Source: Gammaproteobacteria bacterium (GTDB taxonomy: Bacteria > Pseudomonadota > Gammaproteobacteria > Burkholderiales > Rhodocyclaceae). From it: a stretch of DNA of 64,000 nucleotides. Both the position numbers and the translations under genes were made by a program. Positions within the stretch are counted from its first letter, which is position 1. Every line of letters begins with the position of its first letter. Under the pieces are notes generated by a model. It ran no database searches and was not told where the DNA came from. It saw only the letters and a program-made list of their open reading frames with translations. Positions 57,408 to 64,000 of the stretch are shown piece by piece. The stretch is from contig JAHJPX010000006.1 of assembly GCA_018819515.1 (NCBI GenBank), positions 62,001 through 126,000 on the forward strand, written 5' to 3'.

Positions 57408-59446
57408 GCGTCGATCATGCCGTTGTGGCGCAGAAGGGCGTCCACACTCGGTTCGCGACCGCGGAAGGCCTTGAAGGATTCCATCGCCGGGCGTGAACCG
57501 CCCACCGACAGGATCTCGCGCCAGAAGCGCTCGCCGGTGGCGGCGTCGAGCGTGCTGCCATTCCTCTCGGCGGCCTCCTCGAAGGCGGCGTAGGCGTCGG
57601 CGGACAACACTTCGGCCCACTTGTAACTGTAGTAGCCCGCCGCGTAGCCGCCGCCGAAAATGTGGGCGAAGCTTTGCGGAAAGCGGTTCCAGTCGGGCGG
57701 GAAGATGACGGCGACTTCCTTGCGTACCTCGGCTATCAGTTGCTGCACGGTACGCGTGCCGGCCGCGTCGAATTCGCTGTGCAGCAAGAGGTCGAACAGC
57801 GCGAACTCGATCTGGCGCAGCGTCTGCATGCCGCTCTGGAAATTTCTGGCGGCGATCATCTTGTCGAACAAGGTGCGTGGCAAGGGTTCGCCGGTTTCGA
57901 CATGGGCAGTCATGCCGGCCAACACGTCCCATTCCCAGCAGAAGTTCTCCATGAACTGGCTGGGCAGCTCGACAGCGTCCCATTCGACGCCGTCGATGCC
58001 GGAGACCGGCAGTTCTTCCACTTGTGTCAGCAGGTGATGCAGGCCGTGGCCGGTTTCGTGGAACAGCGTCAGCACGTCGTCGTGGCTGAAGGTGGCGGGC
58101 TTGCCGCCGACCGGCGCCGGGAAGTTGCAGCACAGGTAGGCGACCGGCGTCTGGATACCGGCATCGGTCATGCGGCGGCCGATGGCATCGGCCATCCAGG
58201 CGCCACCGCGTTTGGTCTCGCGCGCGTAGAGGTCAACGAAGAACTGGCCGATCATGACGCCGTCGCGGACGATACGGTACAGGCGCACCGCCGGGTGCCA
58301 GACCGCCGCATGGTCGGGCTGGATTTCCACGGAGAACAGCGACTCGACGACGCGGAACAGCCCGGCCATCACCATGTGCTCGGGGAGGTACTGCTTTACC
58401 TCCTCGTTGGAGAACGCGTAGCGCGCGTGCTTCAGTTTTTCGGAAACCCAGGCGATGTCCCAGCTTTCCAGCGTGTCTAGCCCGAGTTCGCCGCGGGCAA
58501 ATTCTCGCAGTTCGGCGACGTCGCGGGAGGCCCAAGGCTTGGCCTTCGCCGCCAGTTCGCGCAGGAAGGCGGCGACCTGCGCGGTCGACTCGGCCATCTT
58601 CGGTACCAGTGAAACCTGCGCATAGTTGTCGTAGCCCAGCATCGCCGCTTCCTCGGCGCGCAGTTCGAGCAGGCGCGCGATCAGCGGACCGTTGTCCCAT
58701 TCGGGCTTGCCGAATTCGGAAGCTCGGGTCGTGTAGGCGCGATACATGCGCGCACGCAGTTCGCGGTCCTCGGCGTACTGCATGACCGGAACGTAGGCGG
58801 GCGCCTGCAGGCTGAACTTCCAGCCGGGCTTGCCGTCGCGCTCCGCTGCGGAACGGGCGGCGGTCTTGACGTCTTCGGGCAGGCCTTTCAGGCCGGCTTC
58901 GTCGCTCACCCACTCGGCGTGGGCATTGGTGGCGTCGAGCAGGTTTTCGGAGAACCTGGCGGCCAGCGCCGACATCTCCTCCTGGATTGCCTTGAAGCGC
59001 GGCTTATTGTCCTCGGGCAGTTCGGCGCCCGACAGGCGGAAATCGCGCAGATCATTGTCGATGATGCGCCGGCGCGTTGGCGACAGCGTTGCGTATTCGG
59101 AACTTTCACGCAGTGCCTTGACCTTGGCGAAGATCGCCTCGTTCTGGCCGAGCTCGGCGTAGTAACCGGTGATCTCGGGCAGCAGCGCGTTGTAGGCCTC
59201 GCGCCACTCGGGTACGTCCATCACCGAATGCATGTGGCCGACGATTCCCCAGGCGCGGCCCAGCCGCTCTCCGGCATCGGTGAGCGGTTGCATGAAGGCG
59301 TCCCACGACGGCTGACTTTCCGGTGAAGACAATTCCGCGACGAGCTTGCGGTTTTCCTCGATCAGTTCGCGAATCGCCGGGCCGACGTGTTCCGGCGTGA
59401 TGGCGTCAAAGTGCGGCAGGCCCGAAAAATCGAGTAGGGGGTTCAT
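57404..59446 (-). CDS. prlC: oligopeptidase A
   Basis: Oligopeptidase A (PrlC/OpdA) is a cytoplasmic zinc peptidase that degrades signal peptides and short peptides. The 680-residue M3-family product has the zinc site LFHETGHGLHHLLTQVE (HExxH), the downstream glutamate in VELPSQFMENFCWEWDVL, and FGGGYAAGYYSYKWAEVLSADAY near the end. Length is normal. An SRE copy encodes ESQPSWDAF at residues 43-50, over a position where family members have a conserved tryptophan-aspartate. Confidence 0.97.
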   Translation of the reverse strand: MNPLLDFSGLPHFDAITPEHVGPAIRELIEENRKLVAELSSPESQPSWDAFMQPLTDAGERLGRAWGIVGHMHSVMDVPEWREAYNALLPEITGYYAELGQNEAIFAKVKALRESSEYATLSPTRRRIIDNDLRDFRLSGAELPEDNKPRFKAIQEEMSALAARFSENLLDATNAHAEWVSDEAGLKGLPEDVKTAARSAAERDGKPGWKFSLQAPAYVPVMQYAEDRELRARMYRAYTTRASEFGKPEWDNGPLIARLLELRAEEAAMLGYDNYAQVSLVPKMAESTAQVAAFLRELAAKAKPWASRDVAELREFARGELGLDTLESWDIAWVSEKLKHARYAFSNEEVKQYLPEHMVMAGLFRVVESLFSVEIQPDHAAVWHPAVRLYRIVRDGVMIGQFFVDLYARETKRGGAWMADAIGRRMTDAGIQTPVAYLCCNFPAPVGGKPATFSHDDVLTLFHETGHGLHHLLTQVEELPVSGIDGVEWDAVELPSQFMENFCWEWDVLAGMTAHVETGEPLPRTLFDKMIAARNFQSGMQTLRQIEFALFDLLLHSEFDAAGTRTVQQLIAEVRKEVAVIFPPDWNRFPQSFAHIFGGGYAAGYYSYKWAEVLSADAYAAFEEAAERNGSTLDAATGERFWREILSVGGSRPAMESFKAFRGREPSVDALLRHNGMIDA
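59297..59320 (-). repeat. SRE copy 19, inside prlC, sense
   Basis: Minus strand GAAAGTCAGCC, GTCGTGG, GACGCC. The left half is intact. It is read as ESQPSWDAF. Confidence 0.75.
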
Positions 59447-59504
59447 GGCTTCCAGTTGGGGGTGAATGGCGGGGGTACAAGCCCCCGCTCGGATTTTCGG
59501 CCTG

Positions 59505-60389
59505 TCAGGCCGAGGTGAGGCGCGTCAGCGCCTCGCGATACTTGGCGCTGGTCTTTTCGAGGATGTCGGCCGGTAGCTTGGGGCCGGGCGCCTGCTTGTT
59601 CCAGTCCAGCGTCTCCAGATAGTCGCGCACGAACTGCTTGTCGAAGCTGGCCGGACTGCTGCCGACCTTGTAGGTGTCGGCCGGCCAGAAACGAGAGGAA
59701 TCGGGCGTCAGCACCTCGTCGATCAGGTATAGCTTGCCGGCATCGTCGAGGCCGAACTCGAACTTGGTGTCGGCAATGATGATGCCGCGCGTACGCGCGT
59801 AGTCGGCGGCCTGCTTGTAGAGGCGGATGGCGGCATCGCGCACCTGCGCGGCAAGCTCGGTGCCGATGGTCTTCTCGACGGTCGCGTAGTCTATGTTTTC
59901 GTCGTGGGTGCCGATCTCGGCCTTGGTCGAGGGCGTGAACAGCGGCTCGGGCAGTTGCTGCGCCATCTTCAGGCCGGCCGGCAGCGGGATACCGCAGACT
60001 TTGCCCGTTGCCTGGTAGTCCTTCCAGCCGGAGCCGATCAGGTAGCCGCGTACCACAGCCTCGATCGGCAGCGGCTTCAGGCGCTTGACGACGATGGCGC
60101 GGCCGCGTACCTGATCACGCTCGTCGGGGGCGACCACGGTTTCGGGATCGATGCCGGTGAGCTGGTTGGGGATGATGCCGGCCAGCTTGCCGAACCAGAA
60201 GTTGGCGACGGCGGTGAGCACCTCGCCTTTGCCGGGGATCGGATCGGGCAGGATCACGTCGAAGGCCGAGAGGCGGTCGCTGGTGACGATCAGCATCTTG
60301 TCGTCGCCGACGGCGTAGTTGTCGCGCACCTTGCCGCGGCCGAGCAGCGGCAGGCTCTTGATGGAGGCTTCGTAGACGGGCTGGGTCAT
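59505..60389 (-). CDS. purC: phosphoribosylaminoimidazole-succinocarboxamide synthase
   Basis: PurC makes SAICAR from CAIR, aspartate and ATP. The 294-residue product is of the longer SAICAR synthase type: LLGRGKVRDNYAVGDDKMLIVTSDRLSAFDVIL, VVKRLKPLPIEAVVRGYLIGSGWKDY, IADTKFEFGLDDAGKLYLIDEVLTPDSSRFWPAD and SFDKQFVRDYLETLDWNKQAPGP. It has its own extended -10 promoter, carried on a repeat shared with psiE. It is separate from purH and purD at 38-41 kb. Confidence 0.97.
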   Translation of the reverse strand: MTQPVYEASIKSLPLLGRGKVRDNYAVGDDKMLIVTSDRLSAFDVILPDPIPGKGEVLTAVANFWFGKLAGIIPNQLTGIDPETVVAPDERDQVRGRAIVVKRLKPLPIEAVVRGYLIGSGWKDYQATGKVCGIPLPAGLKMAQQLPEPLFTPSTKAEIGTHDENIDYATVEKTIGTELAAQVRDAAIRLYKQAADYARTRGIIIADTKFEFGLDDAGKLYLIDEVLTPDSSRFWPADTYKVGSSPASFDKQFVRDYLETLDWNKQAPGPKLPADILEKTSAKYREALTRLTSA

Positions 60390-60440
60390 GGTCGATTGCG
60401 AACGAATATTTGCGGTGCCGGCAATTCGGCGGAGGCGCGC

Positions 60441-60470
60441 ATTATCTCAGGGTTTTGCGACGACGGGAAC
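60441..60470 (-). promoter_or_regulatory. promoter of purC, first copy of a promoter-bearing repeat
   Basis: On the minus strand TTCCCG is followed after 17 bp by GATAAT with the TG extension (TGAGATAAT). The leader to the purC ATG is about 45 nt. The same 30 bp recurs at 63361-63390 with four differences. Confidence 0.7.
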
Positions 60471-60490
60471 GCGTCCGCCGAGGCGTGTCC

Positions 60491-61003
60491 TCAGGTCGTC
60501 GCGGCGAAGGCCTCGTGGAATGTCACCTTGCCCTGCGGCACGCGGCCGTCGAAGGACTGCGAGAGAAACACCTCCGGCGGCACGCCTTCGAACACCAATC
60601 CGGGCAGGTTGTCGAAGCCGAACTTGCGGTAGTACTCCGGATGCCCCACCAGGCAGCAACCGGCGGCATTGAGACGCTTCAGCCGCGCCAGTCCTTCCGC
60701 CATCATCGCCTTGCCGACGCCCTGCCGCTGCAAGTCCGGCAACACCGAAATCGGCCCGAGGCCATACCAGTTCGCCGTGCCGTCGGAAATTGTCACCGGT
60801 GAGAAGGCGATGTGCCCGACCACGCGGCCGTCAAGTTCCGCCACCAGCGACACCGTCAGCGCGCCGGCCGCGCGCAGCGCCGCGACGATGAACTGCTCCG
60901 TGTGGCCGCTGATCTCCAGCGTCGCGAATGCCGCGACCGTCACGTCGCGGATCGCGTCGATGTCGGCGGGGGTCTCGGGACGGAGGGTGACGGATGGGTT
61001 CAT
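60491..61003 (-). CDS. GNAT-family N-acetyltransferase (YhbS-like)
   Basis: The 170-residue product is a single GNAT domain: VTLRPETPADIDAIRDVTVAAF, VAELDGRVVGHIAFSPV, the acetyl-CoA motif GPISVLPDLQRQGVGKAMMAEGLARL (Q/RxxGxG/A) and CCLVGHPEYYRKFGFDNLPGL, which matches YhbS-like proteins. The substrate is unknown. The stop is 20 bp from the purC promoter repeat. An SRE copy fills the short gap to the next upstream gene. Confidence 0.9.
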   Translation of the reverse strand: MNPSVTLRPETPADIDAIRDVTVAAFATLEISGHTEQFIVAALRAAGALTVSLVAELDGRVVGHIAFSPVTISDGTANWYGLGPISVLPDLQRQGVGKAMMAEGLARLKRLNAAGCCLVGHPEYYRKFGFDNLPGLVFEGVPPEVFLSQSFDGRVPQGKVTFHEAFAATT

Positions 61004-61009
61004 CGGGGG

Positions 61010-61032
61010 AACGTCAGTCGTGGCGGTACACC
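61010..61032 (+). repeat. SRE copy 20, fills the gap between two minus-strand genes
   Basis: GAACGTCAGTC, GTGGCG, gta, CACC. It is the only stop-proximal copy in antisense orientation to the gene that ends next to it (OB-fold gene stop at 61033). Confidence 0.8.
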
Positions 61033-61392
61033 TTACTGCCCGATCTGTGATGGGTCGTTGACGATGATTTGGGGCACGTTGCGGTACGAGGTGATGAATC
61101 CGCTGACGCAGATGAACGATCCAGTCAAAGACTCGGGGGGTGTCGGAAACCGTGGCCGGTTATGACCCCAGATGACGGCTGTGAATATGTGATCGGGGAA
61201 GGGCTTGTCGAGATTGAGAAACGTCGGCATTCCTTTAGCACGGGCAGCGTACTTGGCGCTGGCCACCGTGCCACATACCGTTGCTTTCTCGCCGACATGG
61301 CTTTTCGCTTGCGCCGTGGTCAACTGGAGTTCGGCAAGGGCCACGCAAGAGATCGCCAGCAACACTGCGCCAAGCAATCCTCGAACCGGCAT
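61033..61392 (-). CDS. small secreted OB-fold-like protein
   Basis: The 119-residue precursor has a signal peptide (GLLGAVLLAISCVALAELQ) and a beta-rich domain: TVCGTVASAKYAARAKGMPTF, LNLDKPFPDHIFTAVIWG and ICVSGFITSYRNVPQIIV. I recall this as an OB-fold-type domain found in small exported bacterial proteins and in nuclease-associated domains. No enzyme residues are evident; a ligand- or nucleic-acid-binding role is a guess. It probably stands alone behind the 278-nt gap at 61393-61670. Confidence 0.75.
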   Translation of the reverse strand: MPVRGLLGAVLLAISCVALAELQLTTAQAKSHVGEKATVCGTVASAKYAARAKGMPTFLNLDKPFPDHIFTAVIWGHNRPRFPTPPESLTGSFICVSGFITSYRNVPQIIVNDPSQIGQ

Positions 61393-61506
61393 GATCGGTA
61401 CTCTCCAATGAACTTGTCGTGCGTGTCTTCAGCGTCCCGCAGACGGCGCTGCAAGTCAACAGGAGGGCAACAGCGGACCGACTACGGTCCCGATGTCCGC
61501 CCCGAC

Positions 61507-61530
61507 GAAAGTCAGCCGTGGCGGTACGGC
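61507..61530 (+). repeat. SRE copy 21, intergenic
   Basis: GAAAGTCAGCC, GTGGCG, gta, CGGC. It lies in the gap 61393-61670, which otherwise shows no gene. Confidence 0.88.
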
Positions 61531-61594
61531 GCAGATATTCGAGCTTGGTACCTTTGATTCAGGGTGGGGTTCATTGGTTTCGTTGGTGACGGGG

Positions 61595-61620
61595 AAAAGT
61601 CAGTCGCGGTGGGACGCCAC
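61595..61620 (+). repeat. SRE copy 22, intergenic
   Basis: AAAAGTCAGTC, GCGGTG, gga, CGCCAC. It is a direct repeat of copy 21, 88 bp further on. Confidence 0.85.
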
Positions 61621-61670
61621 ATACGGGCGAGAAACCGGTACGTCCCTGATTAGCGCCCGATTAGCGATGT

Positions 61671-61994
61671 TTAGGGGGCGCCGAAAATGAGTTTGAATAG
61701 CTCGTCCTTGCTGGTGACGAGTGCAGCTGCAACAGCGATGATTGCAGCGATTCTGGCCCATCGCGCCTGCTCAACGGCTGCCGAGGCCGCCTTCGCGGCT
61801 GCCGAGGCCTGATCGCGTGCAATCGATATTGCTTCATCCCGCAACTCTGCCTCCTTGACCAAAATCCAGCGGTCGACCGCGCTTTGGTCGAGTGCATGGA
61901 AATAGTTGCTGACGTGGCGCAGGCGGCGTACTTCAGCAAGGCCGACAGACTCACAGTAGGGCAGCAATTCGTCGCCGTAGCGTTTGGTGACCAT
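61671..61994 (-). CDS. small protein with C-terminal membrane anchor, unknown function
   Basis: The product has 107 residues from ATG 61994 (VTKRYGDELLPYCESVGLAEV). It has an N-terminal helical part, an alanine-rich amphipathic stretch (DQASAAAKAASAAVEQARW) that may form a coiled coil, and a C-terminal membrane span (IAAIIAVAAALVTS) with a short tail. I do not recognise a family. It lies with two SRE copies downstream, in a stretch whose base composition is more AT-rich than the housekeeping genes, so it may be an accessory gene. Confidence 0.6.
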   Translation of the reverse strand: MVTKRYGDELLPYCESVGLAEVRRLRHVSNYFHALDQSAVDRWILVKEAELRDEAISIARDQASAAAKAASAAVEQARWARIAAIIAVAAALVTSKDELFKLIFGAP

Positions 61995-62124
61995 GAGCAG
62001 TTTCCTCAAACAAAAAGATGACATATCGAGCAAACGGGCTTGGCTACATCAGCACTAAGTCTTGTCCGCAATCTATCGACAGAAGGACCGCGAGACTCAA
62101 GATGATTGCACGTTGCTGTCGTCA

Positions 62125-62670
62125 CTATGGAAGCCACCACAAGCGATATGCATTGCTCGGCCCGTCAACTTCTAGCCGACAATGCCGAAGAAATGAACGG
62201 CCAAGAACGAGTGAAAAAGTGTGGCCAGCAAGCCCGAGATCCGTGATTGCGGCCCTGCTAGTAAAGACGATATTTTGTGACGGGATGATGATATGAATGT
62301 CTGTAGCTCCCACCTTCTGAGTATCACCGAAACCATGGACTGTTGCCTTGGATGTGCCAACAAAGCTGAGCTCCAGTGCAAGTTCGGAAGATATGAAGAC
62401 GTTTTCAGCTCCTGTATCAATAAGTGCTGCGTGCGTGCGCCCGTCGTGCTTCGGAATAGCACCAGAATCATCGGACCAGTCTTTCTCGCTGGACAGATGA
62501 ACATCGATGACCGGCGGACAATCAACGAAAGAGGGCCCTTGATTTGTTCTGCGAGGACCGAGGTGAACAGGTATAGCGCGTGGCAAGGTTGTCTCCCAAC
62601 ATCGACTTCGGCTGCCGTAAGTCGCTAGATGTCTAGTGTGTCGACTGCACGGCACGAAAAGCATCTTCAT
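62125..62670 (-). CDS. retropepsin-like aspartic protease domain protein
   Basis: The product (181 residues from ATG 62670) has in its C-terminal two thirds a retroviral-type aspartic protease pattern: the catalytic HAALIDTGAENVFIS (DTGA), VHGFGDTQKVGATDIHI and the hydrophobic-glycine motif SLVLGRSFLRHCRLEVDG. Such single-domain proteins work as dimers. The N-terminal 70 residues are basic and not recognisable, and the start is uncertain; a frame reaching 62769 begins within an SRE copy and is not believed. Base and codon use are less GC-rich than in neighbours, which suggests transfer. Confidence 0.65.
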   Translation of the reverse strand: MKMLFVPCSRHTRHLATYGSRSRCWETTLPRAIPVHLGPRRTNQGPSFVDCPPVIDVHLSSEKDWSDDSGAIPKHDGRTHAALIDTGAENVFISSELALELSFVGTSKATVHGFGDTQKVGATDIHIIIPSQNIVFTSRAAITDLGLAGHTFSLVLGRSFLRHCRLEVDGPSNAYRLWWLP

Positions 62671-62724
62671 GTCATTGGAGCTTACCAGAACAAAGTAGAC
62701 CCATCGACCGCTAACCGCTGAGCG

Positions 62725-62750
62725 AAAAGTCAGCCATGGCGGTACGCCAC
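62725..62750 (+). repeat. SRE copy 23, intergenic
   Basis: AAAAGTCAGCC, ATGGCG, gta, CGCCAC. It lies between the retropepsin-like gene and the terminator of psiE. Confidence 0.9.
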
Positions 62751-62757
62751 CCGAAAC

Positions 62758-62786
62758 GAAAAGGGCCACCCGGTGGGGCGGCCCTT
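62758..62786 (-). terminator. terminator downstream of psiE
   Basis: AAGGGCC pairs with GGCCCTT with a G/C-rich inner stem. On the minus strand the stem is followed by TTCGTTT after CCCTT. It lies about 100 bp after the psiE stop. Confidence 0.65.
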
Positions 62787-62884
62787 CTTGTTCCTGTTAC
62801 GCGGGCGCGTCAGCGCTCGGTGCAGTTCACGATGATGTCAATCGAAGTGACGGAATCGTGCAGGCGACTCGTGGCGCCGATAGC

Positions 62885-63325
62885 TTATTCGCGTACGTAG
62901 GGTTTTTCGCTCTGCACATCCTCGCTGTAGGGGAAGCGGGTGTGGCCGTAGCGGATCGCCAGCACGGCCAGCGTCAGCAGGAAGATCGCGGCCGATACCG
63001 CCAGCATCCGCCATTCCGTCATGTCCTTGACGTCGAGGATCATATAGCGGGCCAGGGCCACCATGGCGATGTAGAGCGGGTAGCGCACCGGCAGGTGGCC
63101 GGACTTGAAATACTGGCCGATCATCGCCAGCACTTCGAGGTAGAGGAACATCAAAAGCAGGTCGGCCAACTGGACTCGCTGCGCTTCGAACATGGTGACG
63201 ATCTCGTGGTACATCGCTACCGTGGTGGCGAAAGCGATCACCAGCAGGCCGACGTACTCGATGAGGTCGAGGCCGCTGCCGAAGAAACGGCGGATCCTGT
63301 CGAAGGTATGAGATCGAATGTCCAT
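62885..63325 (-). CDS. PsiE-family phosphate-starvation-inducible membrane protein
   Basis: The 146-residue product has four membrane spans (LIEYVGLLVIAFATTVAMYHEI, LADLLLMFLYLEVLAMIGQYF, YPLYIAMVALARYMIL, MLAVSAAIFLLTLAVLAI). The PsiE pattern LEVLAMIGQYFKSGHLPVRYPLYIAMVALARYMILD includes the conserved histidine and arginine. The function of PsiE is unknown. Its promoter lies on the same repeat as that of purC; no PHO box is visible. A terminator lies downstream. Confidence 0.9.
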   Translation of the reverse strand: MDIRSHTFDRIRRFFGSGLDLIEYVGLLVIAFATTVAMYHEIVTMFEAQRVQLADLLLMFLYLEVLAMIGQYFKSGHLPVRYPLYIAMVALARYMILDVKDMTEWRMLAVSAAIFLLTLAVLAIRYGHTRFPYSEDVQSEKPYVRE

Positions 63326-63360
63326 GCGGGGCAGGTTTGGCCAAAGAAGGGCAGGCGCGA

Positions 63361-63390
63361 ATTATCTCAGGGTTTTGTTGCGGCGGGAAC
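63361..63390 (-). promoter_or_regulatory. promoter of psiE, second copy of the promoter-bearing repeat
   Basis: Minus strand TTCCCG, 17 bp, then TGAGATAAT. It lies about 36 bp before the psiE ATG and matches 60441-60470 at 26 of 30 bases. Confidence 0.7.
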
Positions 63391-63399
63391 GTACCCTGA

Positions 63400-63424
63400 T
63401 GGCGTACCACCACGACTGACTTTT
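63400..63424 (-). repeat. SRE copy 24, after the HD-GYP stop codon
   Basis: Minus strand AAAAGTCAGTC, GTGGTG, gta, CGCCA. It starts 10 nt after the HD-GYP stop, in sense orientation. Confidence 0.88.
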
Positions 63425-63434
63425 GCGAAAACGG

Positions 63435-64000
63435 CTATCCGAAGTTGAAGCCGTCTTCGCGGAAGAGGGCGACGCAGTTGTCGACCACGGCAGGATCGAA
63501 CAGACGTTCCTTGCCTGCAACGATCTCGGCGAGCGCGGCGTCGATGCCCAGCCCGGGTCGGTACGGGCGGTGGGTCGACATCGCTTCGACGACGTCGGCC
63601 ACGGCGAGAATGCGGGAGTCGAGCACGATGTCTTCGCCGCGGATGCCGCGCGGATAGCCGGAGCCGTCGAGCCGTTCGTGGTGCTGGTAGACGATGTCGG
63701 CCAGCGGCCAGGGAAAGTCGATCGGGTGCAGGATGCCGTAGGCGGCTTCGACGTGCGTTTGCACCAGCGAATACTCAAGCGGAGTGAGTTTCCCCGGTCG
63801 GGTCAGCACTTCCGACGGCACGTAGATCTTGCCGATGTCGTGGATCATGCCGGCGAGGTAAATGGCCTCGGCACGCTCTTCATCGAAGCCGAGCCGCAGG
63901 GCGACGGCCTTGGCAAGGGTGGCGACGCGGCGCTGGTGGCCGGCGGTGTAGGGGTCGCGCAGTTCGAGCGTGTTGGCCAGCGCGACGATGGTCGATTCCA
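63435..64000 (-). CDS. HD-GYP c-di-GMP phosphodiesterase, N-terminus outside the window
   Basis: The frame is open to the window edge; about 188 C-terminal residues are visible. They begin ESTIVALANTLELRDPYTAGHQRRV and carry the complete HD-GYP core: MIHDIGKIYVPSEVL (HD), VQTHVEAAYGIL, VYQHHERLDGSGYPRGIRGEDIVL (HHExxDGSGYP) and RILAVADVVEAMSTHRPYRP. It should hydrolyse c-di-GMP. A sensory domain is expected in the missing part. The stop is followed by an SRE copy. Confidence 0.95.
   Translation of the reverse strand, partial: ESTIVALANTLELRDPYTAGHQRRVATLAKAVALRLGFDEERAEAIYLAGMIHDIGKIYVPSEVLTRPGKLTPLEYSLVQTHVEAAYGILHPIDFPWPLADIVYQHHERLDGSGYPRGIRGEDIVLDSRILAVADVVEAMSTHRPYRPGLGIDAALAEIVAGKERLFDPAVVDNCVALFREDGFNFG

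Noticed and set aside
62671..62769. N-terminal extension of the retropepsin gene (GGVPPWLTF)
   Set aside because: It is a translation of an SRE copy and lies beyond a plausible ATG at 62670.

Overview
The window reads as chromosome of a GC-rich betaproteobacterium, most likely a member of the Rhodocyclales. Support comes from gene content and order: a cbb3 oxidase cluster next to an FNR-type regulator and hemN, an AlgZ/AlgR-type pair beside hemC-hemD-hemX-hemY, dusB-fis leading into purH, lptD-surA-pdxA-rsmA, and amgK-murU. The genus is inference; there is no rRNA gene. The genes describe a Gram-negative bacterium that respires oxygen at low tension and also lives without it: it has both the oxygen-independent (hemN) and oxygen-dependent (hemF) coproporphyrinogen oxidases.

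Layout. 0-11.6 kb: tail of the cbb3 oxidase operon (ccoQ-ccoP, ccoG, fixH, a DUF3149 micro-protein), then a hemerythrin and a universal stress protein behind a near-consensus FNR box, a nitronate monooxygenase, an FNR/ANR regulator, hemN with its own FNR box, a TauE/SafE membrane protein, and a copper ATPase with its CopZ chaperone. 11.7-24.8 kb: housekeeping genes (ppa, nadE, PII, smr, trxB, ftsK, lolA, rarA, serS) with an inserted serine hydrolase and HpnR-like radical SAM pair. 24.8-33.2 kb: mltF, tRNA-Ser(CGA), grxD, fructosamine kinase, Ser/Thr kinase with a cyclic-nucleotide domain, argH, a LytS/LytTR two-component pair and a thioredoxin-like protein. 33.2-42.8 kb: hemC-hemD-hemX-hemY facing hemF-purD-pagP-purH-fis-dusB. 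43-54 kb: diguanylate cyclase, ubiH, pepP, murU, amgK, then divergent lptD-surA-pdxA-rsmA. 54-64 kb: DUF2892 and a Crp-type regulator around a palindromic operator, xth, patB, PilZ, prlC, purC, GNAT, then small poorly characterised genes, psiE and a partial HD-GYP gene.

The most striking feature is not a gene. A roughly 25-bp element (AAAAGTCAGCC, then GTGGCG, a 3-nt loop and CGCCAC) occurs 24 times between 10.7 and 63.4 kb, in both orientations and at comparable frequency inside genes and between them. Within genes it is read in all three sense phases and in antisense. In several conserved proteins (SerS, UbiH, a serine hydrolase, PrlC) it seems to replace native codons without lengthening the protein. 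Intergenic copies tend to sit a few bases after a stop codon in sense orientation. The spacing, about one per 2.7 kb, resembles the DNA uptake sequences of Neisseriaceae and Pasteurellaceae, while the hairpin and 3' positions resemble REP elements. I do not recognise it as a described family and call it SRE (short repeated element). A second repeat carries a strong extended -10 promoter in front of purC and psiE, and an inverted repeat encloses the lolA start codon.
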